Source: Candidatus Sediminicultor sextus
Lineage (GTDB): Bacteria > Atribacterota > Phoenicimicrobiia > Phoenicimicrobiales > Phoenicimicrobiaceae
NCBI GenBank assembly: GCA_014894735.1
Contig: JADBKX010000022.1
Coordinates: forward strand, 1-5,489
Length of the DNA: 5,489 nucleotides
Direction: 5' to 3'
Part shown: piece by piece, positions 1 to 5,489 of the stretch
Numbering within the stretch: the stretch's first letter is position 1
How the letters are laid out: the number at the start of each line of letters is the position of its first letter
Notes under the pieces: model-generated
What the model saw: only the letters and a program-made list of their open reading frames with translations
What the model was told of the DNA's origin: nothing
Database searches by the model: none
Translations under genes and position numbers: made by a program

Positions 1-1243
1 TAATCTCTAAAGAGGCTAACATCCTAAGAAGGTTTTTATTGATTCCGGCAGTGGCAATAAATACTCCGTTCTTTAGGCATTCCTGAACAATCTGGGCTGT
101 TTCCTGGGCAGCCGGTTCCTTGGTCTTCCGGTCTTTTACCAATTCTATAGCCATCATCGCTCCCATACCATGCACATCTCCCACTATAGAATATTTATCT
201 TTCATCTTAAGGAAGCGTTCTTTTAATCTTTCTCCAATCTTTAGTGCTCTGTCTAAGAGGTGTTCTTCTTCGACAATCTTTATTACCTCAAGAGCTGCCC
301 GGCAAGCTAGCGGGTTACCTACATAGGTTCCGCCGATACATCCTCCGGGGAGGGAATCGGTAATCTCTTTTTTGGCAATGACTGCCGAAAGGGGCAGGCC
401 GGCAGCTAAAGATTTAGCCAGACAGATGATATCCGGTTCTATATCCCAATTTTCTATAGCAAAAAACTTTCCGGTTCGGCCTATACCGCTCTGAATCTCA
501 TCGGTTATGAGTAACATACCGTATTTATCGGTCAGTTTTCTTAAATATTCTAAAAATCCCTCCTGAGGGACATTAAATCCTCCTTCTCCCTGGATAGGTT
601 CAATCACTATGGCAGCAACAGAGTCAGGGGTTACCGTATTTACAAGTATCTTTTCAAAATCTTCATTAGCCATAGGATGGGAAGAACAGGGGAAAGGCAG
701 CCGGTATATCTCGGGGGCAAAGGGTCCGAAGTGATACTTGTAGGGCATAGCCTTATGACTCATAGTCATGGTTAGAAGAGTGCGGCCGTGGAAGGCATTT
801 TCAAAGACAATGATAGCCGGTCTTCTGGTATGAGCCCGGGCAATCTTTACTGCATTTTCTACTGCTTCTGCACCGGAGTTAAAAAAGGCAGCTGCCTTGG
901 GGGTATCGCCGGGAGCCAACTTGACCAGTTTCTCGGCTAATTCTACCAGAGATTCATAGGGAACAGCGGTAAAATCGGTATGCAGATACTTTTCTGCCTG
1001 GTCTTTAACGGCAGCTACCACTTTCTTGTGGGTATGCCCTACGGCCAGACACCCCCATCCGCCGGTAAGGTCGATGAATTGGTTGCCATCTACATCAGTT
1101 ACTAAGGCTCCCTCACCGTGGGCAATATAACAGGGAGAAAGGGAACTGCCCATAGGTTTGGCGATATATTTTTCTCTTCTTTGGGCTATTTCCTGGGACT
1201 TTGGCCCGGGTAAACTGGTTTTAAGGGAAATGAATTTGCTCAT
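1..1243 (-). CDS. Class III PLP-dependent aminotransferase (4-aminobutyrate/ornithine aminotransferase-like), 3' end cut by window
   Basis: Predicted fold-type I PLP enzyme that moves an amino group, often from an omega-amine such as 4-aminobutyrate, beta-alanine or ornithine, to a 2-oxoacid in the cytoplasm. I read 414 codons from ATG at 1243 to the window edge. The family is usually about 425-450 residues, so only the C-terminal tail is missing. Visible motifs in order: LPGP near the N-terminus (11-14), the PLP phosphate-binding NSGAEA (122-127), FHGR (151-154), EPIQGEGG (215-222), DEIQSGIGRTG with the PLP-pyridine Asp at 248, the Schiff-base lysine K277 in LAKSLAAG, and GGTYVGNP (303-310). 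All catalytic positions are intact. The start is supported by AAAGGAG nine bases upstream. It lies 309 bases downstream of the PEPCK gene on the same strand. Sampled GC (about 46%) is higher than in its neighbours. Some members of this family act as amino-acid racemases or epimerases, so the substrate cannot be fixed from sequence. Confidence 0.9.
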   Translation of the reverse strand, partial: MSKFISLKTSLPGPKSQEIAQRREKYIAKPMGSSLSPCYIAHGEGALVTDVDGNQFIDLTGGWGCLAVGHTHKKVVAAVKDQAEKYLHTDFTAVPYESLVELAEKLVKLAPGDTPKAAAFFNSGAEAVENAVKIARAHTRRPAIIVFENAFHGRTLLTMTMSHKAMPYKYHFGPFAPEIYRLPFPCSSHPMANEDFEKILVNTVTPDSVAAIVIEPIQGEGGFNVPQEGFLEYLRKLTDKYGMLLITDEIQSGIGRTGKFFAIENWDIEPDIICLAKSLAAGLPLSAVIAKKEITDSLPGGCIGGTYVGNPLACRAALEVIKIVEEEHLLDRALKIGERLKERFLKMKDKYSIVGDVHGMGAMMAIELVKDRKTKEPAAQETAQIVQECLKNGVFIATAGINKNLLRMLASLEI

Positions 1244-1253
1244 ATAGTTGTGT

Positions 1254-1280
1254 CTCCTTTAATTTATTGTTCTCCTTTTT
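1254..1280 (-). promoter_or_regulatory. Tandem Shine-Dalgarno-like sequences before the aminotransferase
   Basis: Read on the minus strand, AAAGGAG (1260-1254) sits nine bases before the ATG at 1243 and fixes that start. A second, equally purine-rich copy, AAAAAGGAGA (1280-1271), lies just upstream and has no ATG, GTG or TTG at a useful distance. The proximal copy is very probably the working ribosome binding site. The distal one may be a standby site or chance in AT-rich leader DNA. Confidence 0.75.
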
Positions 1281-1466
1281 ATGTTTTTTAATAATTTATA
1301 ATTTCCGTATTATGGTATTTTATATTACAATGCAGAAATATTCATTTTATATTTAATATACCACATAAATTTAATAAATCCTTCTTTTTTAAAAAAATAT
1401 TTTAAAAATTATAATATGAAGACAAAAATGAAGATAAAAGAAAAGGTAAAATCACTGATTCTTGCA

Positions 1467-1492
1467 GGGGGTGGAGAAATCCACCCCCTTTT
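1467..1492 (+). terminator. Strong intrinsic terminator hairpin, plus-strand orientation
   Basis: A perfect 9-bp stem, GGGGGTGGA (1467-1475) with TCCACCCCC (1480-1488), closes a GAAA tetraloop (1476-1479) and is followed at once by TTTT and then ATTAT. On the plus strand this is a textbook rho-independent terminator with a stable GNRA loop. On the minus strand, the direction of every gene here, the hairpin is followed by TGCAAGAATC with no U-tract and the loop becomes UUUC, so it should not terminate well. It sits 65 bases past the PEPCK stop. The structure is certain from sequence; the transcript it serves is not visible. Confidence 0.8.
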
Positions 1493-1552
1493 ATTATAAA
1501 TTTATTTTTCTGTAGTTGTTTTTAGAATACCAAAATCTATTATTAATTAGTT

Positions 1553-3391
1553 TTATTTATCTAAAAATTGAAAAGGAGAAATTATATCCTCTCCATATTT
1601 TGTTTTCGCTAATTTTAATCTCTCGGTCTGTGCTTTTAATTCTTGGGTAAAGGCTGCGGGCATCTTAATATTTTCAAATATCTTACTCATCCTTTCCATT
1701 TTTTCCAGATACTTTACTGCTCTCAAAGAGAATTGTTGAAAATATTCTTCTTCAGAATAATCTTTCTTTAATTCGCGAACAAATAATTCTTTAAGATCTT
1801 CATATTTGGGTATTCGACCTACCGGAGTTTTAATGGCTTCAAATTCATTGTGAACTCTCCCTTCAGCCCAGAAAAGCCATACTCTTTTATCCATTTTCCC
1901 ATTTAAATATTTACCAGTATCATCCTTTAAAAAATAATTAGTGGTGAAGATTTTGGGAATAACTTTGAGATTTTTTGCAAACTTTAAATGATTTTTTATA
2001 TAAGTTCCCAGCGGCACGGAAATAAAGTCAAGATTAGCCATCGGATTGTATTTCCTCACTCCTCGGGCACCAAGTGTTGCAGCAGTGGTTTCAGATTCAA
2101 CTGTAGCTCCCAGAAAAACACCATGCGCCCAAGTAAGTGATTCCACGATGGGTATAGTAGTATCAGAATCCCTTCCTCCATAGAAAATAGCTTCTACCGG
2201 TACCCCATCGGGATCATTGGCCTTGGAATCAATATTGTTCAGTTCATTTAACCTGAGGGTGTATCTTGCATTCTTGTGAGAACAAGGAATTTCCTTACCC
2301 TGACTGTCTTTTTTTCCTTCGAACCACTCTCCCGAAAAATTAATCCCCTTATCCGGGATATCTTTTTTCATCCCTTCCCAGTAAGGGACTCCATTATTAA
2401 TCAATACATTAGAGAAAATAACTTCACCTGGTGTAATTAATGCTTGATAAATCACTGGATCATCTTCCGAATTTACACTATGAATGATACCAAATATGCC
2501 TGATTCCATATTTACCGCCCTTATTACCCCATCAATTTTTTTAAGATAAGCAATATCATCACCAACTACGGTCTGGCCAGGGATCATGGCGGTACTGGTC
2601 TTCCCACAAGCACTGGGATAAGCCCCGGTAAAATAGGTAATCCGCTCTTTTGGGCCATGAACGCCCATTATAAACATATGCTCCGCCAGCCATCCTTCTT
2701 CATTGGCTTTTTTAATAGCCAACCTAAAAGCCAATTTCTTTAATCCCAAAGAATTACCGGCATATTGATTATTAACCGAGTAAACTCTGTTTTCTTCGAG
2801 GTCAATATAAATCCTCCGTTTATCTATATCTACGCTAACCCCATTTTCTAATCTTCCGGCAGAGTGGAGGAAGAAAAAGAAATCGGGAGAACCGTTAAGC
2901 TTTTTAAATTCTTCATACCCTTGCCGGTAAAGAAGATCCTCACTATGGGCCACATAAGCAGAATCAGTAATCTGTAAGGCTTTTAAGGACAATATAGAAT
3001 TGGCAGGACCAAGAGAAAAGAACCTTACTAACATCTCTTTCCCGGCCATAATGCCATCAAGATAAGAATATATTTCTTTCAGCCCTTTTTCTTTTTCTAT
3101 TGAATTTACTTTTATTCCCCAATCTGCATCTTTAGACAACAAATATTTGGTATTAGCTTTATCTCTGCCTTGATCATAATAACCATCAAAGTGGATGGTA
3201 TGGCCTGCCCTCTTTAATTTTTTTTCTTCTCCGTTGTTAAGGGCTAATTCCCTTACATAGGCAATATCTTCCTTTGAGTCAGTTATTATGGTTACCTTCA
3301 CCGGTTTACAGAGTTGAATGGCTTCTTGAATTACATTTACCACGTACTGATTATTTAGTTCTTCTAATTTCCCTAAATTAATTTTGTCCAT
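1553..3391 (-). CDS. pckG: Phosphoenolpyruvate carboxykinase, GTP-type
   Basis: Cytoplasmic enzyme that interconverts oxaloacetate plus GTP with phosphoenolpyruvate plus CO2 and GDP, either for gluconeogenesis or in reverse for anaplerosis and ATP/GTP gain in anaerobes. The 612-residue length is normal for the GTP class (about 600-620). Visible signatures in order: AGNSLGLKKLAF (211-222) and EGWLAEHM (232-239), which hold the likely metal-binding Lys219 and His238; the P-loop PSACGKTS (259-266) with the characteristic hyper-reactive Cys262; the kinase-2 motif VGDDIAYL with Asp278/279; SHKNAR (371-376) with the conserved Asn and Arg; GGR (405-407); and WAHGVFLGA (421-429). All core catalytic residues are present. 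The C-terminal guanine-site region is divergent: NYF (485-487) is kept, but the usual PGFGEN segment is replaced by NGKMDKRVW (497-505). The start ATG has GAGGGG six bases upstream. The gene lies between a ureide hydrolase and an aminotransferase, an unusual setting. Confidence 0.95.
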   Translation of the reverse strand: MDKINLGKLEELNNQYVVNVIQEAIQLCKPVKVTIITDSKEDIAYVRELALNNGEEKKLKRAGHTIHFDGYYDQGRDKANTKYLLSKDADWGIKVNSIEKEKGLKEIYSYLDGIMAGKEMLVRFFSLGPANSILSLKALQITDSAYVAHSEDLLYRQGYEEFKKLNGSPDFFFFLHSAGRLENGVSVDIDKRRIYIDLEENRVYSVNNQYAGNSLGLKKLAFRLAIKKANEEGWLAEHMFIMGVHGPKERITYFTGAYPSACGKTSTAMIPGQTVVGDDIAYLKKIDGVIRAVNMESGIFGIIHSVNSEDDPVIYQALITPGEVIFSNVLINNGVPYWEGMKKDIPDKGINFSGEWFEGKKDSQGKEIPCSHKNARYTLRLNELNNIDSKANDPDGVPVEAIFYGGRDSDTTIPIVESLTWAHGVFLGATVESETTAATLGARGVRKYNPMANLDFISVPLGTYIKNHLKFAKNLKVIPKIFTTNYFLKDDTGKYLNGKMDKRVWLFWAEGRVHNEFEAIKTPVGRIPKYEDLKELFVRELKKDYSEEEYFQQFSLRAVKYLEKMERMSKIFENIKMPAAFTQELKAQTERLKLAKTKYGEDIISPFQFLDK

Positions 3392-3417
3392 AGATTTCCC
3401 CTCACTTATCTTTTAAA

Positions 3418-3446
3418 ATTAATATGAATTTGTTATTGGATGACAA
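3418..3446 (-). promoter_or_regulatory. Candidate sigma-70 promoter of the PEPCK gene
   Basis: On the minus strand TTGTCA (3446-3441, five of six matches to TTGACA) is followed after 17 bases by ATTAAT (3423-3418), or after 16 bases by TATTAA. Either would put the start of transcription near 3411, giving a leader of about 20 bases that contains the GAGGGG ribosome binding site (3403-3398). The -35 matches well, the -10 only moderately. The -35 overlaps the end of the inverted repeat at 3444-3470. Confidence 0.4.
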
Positions 3447-3470
3447 TATAATTTTTATAAAATTATATTG
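3444..3470. repeat. Perfect 12-bp inverted repeat upstream of PEPCK, possible operator
   Basis: The arms CAATATAATTTT (3444-3455) and AAAATTATATTG (3459-3470) are exact reverse complements around a 3-base TAT spacer. The site lies 52 bases before the PEPCK start codon and overlaps the candidate -35 element, which is where a repressor would act. The stem is almost wholly A/T and has no U-tract on the minus strand, so a terminator for the upstream amidohydrolase gene is less likely. The repeat is seen directly; the operator role is inferred. Confidence 0.55.
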
Positions 3471-3518
3471 CTGTATTTGCTTGTTTTCTATAACTCTTCA
3501 ATTAAGAGTATACAAAAT

Positions 3519-4904
3519 TCATTGATTCCTGTATACTTTTATAATCTCTCCATACCCCGGAGAGACATTTATTGCACCATCACTAAAGACTACTTTCCCC
3601 CTAACAATAGTCTTTTCTGGTTTTCCGTAAACTGTCCACCCGTCATATACCAGGGCACTATCTCTACATTTGGTAAACATTTTATCTTTAGAAATAATAT
3701 CTTTCTTATCCGGGTCAAATATTACAAAATCTGCATCAGAACCCACGGCAATCGTTCCTTTTTTGGGATATAAACCAAATATTTTTGCCGGATTTTCACA
3801 GATAAGTTCTACCATTTTATCCAATCTAATTTTTCCTTCTTTTACTGCTGTGAAAAGCAAGGGTAATCTGGTTGATAACCCTGGGAATCCCGCAGGAGGA
3901 GTAAATATATCTTCACTTCCTCTTTCCTTTTCTTCTTTAGTATAAGGTGCGTGGTCACTTCCTATAATATCTATACTTCCATCTCTCACAAATTCCCACA
4001 TTTTCAGCCTTTCTTCTTCACTTCTTAAGGGAGGATTACACTTGGCAAATACTCCAACTTTCTCCAGAACATTTTCATTAAGAAACAAATAATGGGGGCA
4101 GGTTTCTGCTACAACATATACTCCTTTAGATTTTGCTCTATTTACTAATTCTACAACCTCTGGTGTACTAATATGGCATATCTCTACCTTAGTACCAATT
4201 TTTTCAGCAAAGAGTAAAATTTTTGCTGCTGTCTCAATCTCTACAACTGGCGGCCGAGACCTGCCATGATATAATGGAGAGGTCTTACCTTCACTCCTTA
4301 GCATCGCAATATTTTTATTAACCATATCATTATTTTCTGTATGGAAACCAATCATTACCCCAGTCTGAGCAACTTTTTTCATCAGCTCATATTGATCACC
4401 TGTATTTGGTGCAGTAAGCCCGATAAACTCCTCTTTTCTTCCCGGAGGAGCCTCATGCAAAAAGGTTTTAAAAGCAACTATACCAGATTTAGCACAAGGA
4501 ATAATATCCTCCAGACAATCCGTTCCAGCTGCACCAAAGAAAGCAATATCGACCACCACTTCTTTAGCTGCAATATCCATTCTTCTTTGTACTAATTCCG
4601 GAGAATGGGGTGGAGGAGTAGAAATGGGCATTTCAATTACGGTAGTAACCCCGCCCAAAGCAGCATCTTTTGTGCCGCTTTCAAAAGTCTCTCTTTCATC
4701 ATGTCCGGGAGCTCGAATATGGACATGGGGGTCTATGGTGCCTGGTAAAACAATTTTACCTTTTGCATCAATGACTTTTTCTGCCTCTAATTTTTCTTTG
4801 CTTATGGCAGTAATTATTCCATCTTTTACCCCAATACAACAATCTATTAATCTACCATCAATAAATACCTTGTCTGACGTAATTGCGAGATCAAGTTTTT
4901 CCAT
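3519..4904 (-). CDS. Cyclic-ureide amidohydrolase, allantoinase/dihydroorotase-like (AllB-type)
   Basis: Metal-dependent hydrolase of the amidohydrolase superfamily, predicted to open a cyclic amide ring such as allantoin or a hydantoin in the cytoplasm. The 461-residue length fits bacterial allantoinases and hydantoinases (about 450-470). The full binuclear metal set is visible: His60 and His62 in DPHVHIRAPG, the carboxylated lysine K146 in AFKTF, His188 in GFHTEN, His244 in CHIS, and Asp317 in GSDHAPYT. ETCPHY (267-272) and SDHAP are typical of allantoinases and dihydroorotases rather than of dihydropyrimidinases. Arg64 after HVHI recalls dihydroorotase, but the substrate-binding Asn of its MPN motif is Ile94 here (MPIS), which argues against the pyrimidine biosynthesis enzyme. 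The start ATG has GGAGGA six bases upstream. It follows a hydantoin/allantoin racemase-family gene by 145 bases, which supports a catabolic ureide role. The family is sure; the substrate is not. Confidence 0.9.
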   Translation of the reverse strand: MEKLDLAITSDKVFIDGRLIDCCIGVKDGIITAISKEKLEAEKVIDAKGKIVLPGTIDPHVHIRAPGHDERETFESGTKDAALGGVTTVIEMPISTPPPHSPELVQRRMDIAAKEVVVDIAFFGAAGTDCLEDIIPCAKSGIVAFKTFLHEAPPGRKEEFIGLTAPNTGDQYELMKKVAQTGVMIGFHTENNDMVNKNIAMLRSEGKTSPLYHGRSRPPVVEIETAAKILLFAEKIGTKVEICHISTPEVVELVNRAKSKGVYVVAETCPHYLFLNENVLEKVGVFAKCNPPLRSEEERLKMWEFVRDGSIDIIGSDHAPYTKEEKERGSEDIFTPPAGFPGLSTRLPLLFTAVKEGKIRLDKMVELICENPAKIFGLYPKKGTIAVGSDADFVIFDPDKKDIISKDKMFTKCRDSALVYDGWTVYGKPEKTIVRGKVVFSDGAINVSPGYGEIIKVYRNQ

Positions 4905-5049
4905 AGTTCATCCTCCAGATATTACTTCTTCAATATCTTAATCAACCAATGCATTTCTAATTTTATTTTACACTTTTATAGCAGGAAATATAAGATAGAA
5001 TTTAAATGGTTATGATTCCTACCCTAATTTTTTTTCACCATATATTTAT
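4905..5049. other. Intergenic region between racemase and amidohydrolase
   Basis: These 145 AT-rich bases separate two same-strand genes. The only clear element is the GGAGGA ribosome binding site (4916-4911) of the downstream gene. I see no hairpin with a U-tract and no well-spaced promoter, so co-transcription of the two genes is plausible but not shown. Confidence 0.5.
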
Positions 5050-5489
5050 TTATAAATATTTACCCACTTTGCTGGTTGATGCTCCGTATCTGATAAGTGA
5101 TTCCATTATCAATAATGCACTTACCACCCCATCAATAACTGGAACCCCAATTGCTTTTTCAATCTCTTTATCCATTCCAGCCATCCCTGCACATCCCAGA
5201 ATAAGAACTTCTGCTCTATCCTCTTTTACTGCCTTTTCTCCTTCTTGAAAAAGCTTTTCTCTTTTCTCTTTATCATTAGCAATAACTCCCAATCCGGTAG
5301 CTCGAATAGATGCACACCTATTCTCAAGTCCATATTTTTTTACTAAATCCTCCTTTTGAGGAATTTTTTTTCTTTTCAAAGAAAGTATACTAAATTTATG
5401 CCCTAAAGGTAAAGCTAAAAGCATGGAAGCTTCTCCGATACCTATTACTGGTTTATCAGTTAATTCTCTAAGCAAGTCCACTCCTATAT
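5050..5489 (-). CDS. Asp/Glu/hydantoin racemase family protein (hydantoin or allantoin racemase-like), 5' end outside window
   Basis: Cofactor-independent racemase family whose members invert hydantoins or allantoin using two cysteines. About 145 C-terminal residues are visible, and the family is usually about 210-250, so the N-terminal half with the first catalytic cysteine lies beyond the right edge. Visible family features: PVIGIGEAS, a linker ending in RATGLGV, the second catalytic cysteine in ILGCAGMAGMD (the Cys codon is at 5191-5193), PVIDGVVSA, and a C-terminal TSKVGKY tail. The frame stays open through GTG at 5479-5481 up to the window edge, so that GTG is not taken as the start. The next gene, 145 bases downstream on the same strand, is a ureide hydrolase, matching known pairings of hydantoin racemase with hydantoinase or allantoin racemase with allantoinase. 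A maleate isomerase-like or other family function is a less likely alternative. Confidence 0.85.
   Translation of the reverse strand, partial: IGVDLLRELTDKPVIGIGEASMLLALPLGHKFSILSLKRKKIPQKEDLVKKYGLENRCASIRATGLGVIANDKEKREKLFQEGEKAVKEDRAEVLILGCAGMAGMDKEIEKAIGVPVIDGVVSALLIMESLIRYGASTSKVGKYL

Larger units (their letters stand above)
1244..1552. other. 309-base intergenic region between PEPCK and aminotransferase
   Basis: This gap is extremely AT-rich apart from one GC-rich hairpin at 1467-1488. On the minus strand it would be the leader of the aminotransferase mRNA or the 3' tail of the PEPCK mRNA. I could not assign a convincing sigma-70 promoter for the aminotransferase: TATA-like hexamers are plentiful but none has a good -35 at proper spacing. 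I found no tRNA-like cloverleaf and no recognisable riboswitch. I also saw no hairpin with a U-tract oriented to terminate the PEPCK transcript, so read-through into the aminotransferase is possible. Confidence 0.6.

Noticed and set aside
120..326. Plus-strand open frame inside the aminotransferase region
   Set aside because: It lies antisense to a well-supported aminotransferase with intact motifs and its translation resembles no family I know. The same reasoning removes the plus-strand frames at 3468-3773, 3670-3945, 4341-4595, 4624-4941 and 5006-5248.
1416..1499. Plus-strand 27-residue open frame starting MKTKMKIKEK
   Set aside because: It has no Shine-Dalgarno sequence and runs through the terminator hairpin, so it is more likely chance than a peptide gene.
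3493..3509. 6-bp inverted repeat ACTCTT/AAGAGT just after the amidohydrolase stop
   Set aside because: The stem is short and no run of U follows on the minus strand. A weak terminator is possible but not supportable.
3507..3537. 8-bp inverted repeat AGTATACA/TGTATACT spanning the amidohydrolase stop codon
   Set aside because: It has a 15-base loop, a weak AT-rich stem and no U-tract on the minus strand, so it is not credible as a terminator for that gene.
3519..4904. Assignment as the pyrimidine biosynthesis dihydroorotase (pyrC)
   Set aside because: The substrate-binding Asn of the MPN motif is replaced by Ile and the neighbour is a ureide racemase rather than pyr genes.
5479..5481. GTG as the start of the racemase-family protein
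   Set aside because: The reading frame remains open upstream to the window edge and the family needs an N-terminal half with the first catalytic cysteine, so this GTG is probably an internal valine.

Overview
The window holds four genes, all on the minus strand, so transcription runs from position 5489 towards position 1. In transcription order they are: the C-terminal part of an Asp/Glu/hydantoin (or allantoin) racemase family protein (5489-5050, cut by the window edge); a complete cyclic-ureide amidohydrolase of the allantoinase/dihydroorotase type (4904-3519); a complete GTP-type phosphoenolpyruvate carboxykinase (3391-1553); and a class III PLP-dependent aminotransferase that runs off the left edge (1243-1). 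I found no rRNA, tRNA, CRISPR array or mobile element, and no convincing plus-strand gene.

The non-coding stretches are short: 145, 127 and 309 bases. The 127-base gap before the PEPCK gene carries a perfect 12-bp AT-rich inverted repeat that overlaps the -35 element of a plausible promoter, so it may be an operator. The 309-base gap between PEPCK and the aminotransferase carries a very stable GNRA-looped hairpin with a U-tract. It is oriented to terminate plus-strand transcripts, although no plus-strand gene is visible.

The organism is probably an AT-rich, likely anaerobic bacterium. Strong GGAG-type Shine-Dalgarno sites precede all three visible starts, intergenic DNA is very AT-rich, and the PEPCK lacks several segments found in mammalian-type and mycobacterial GTP-PEPCKs. 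A Clostridia-like or Atribacterota-like host would fit, but this is inference and the sequence alone does not fix the phylum. Hand counts on sampled lines put the aminotransferase gene at about 46% GC and the amidohydrolase at about 36%, so the last gene may have a different history.

Functionally, the racemase and amidohydrolase look like a ureide-opening pair: the racemase would interconvert the enantiomers of a hydantoin or allantoin and the hydrolase would open the ring. PEPCK links oxaloacetate and phosphoenolpyruvate, and the aminotransferase would move amino groups onto or off 2-oxoacids. A catabolic locus using cyclic ureides as nitrogen and carbon source is the simplest reading, but the exact substrate is not determined by what is visible.
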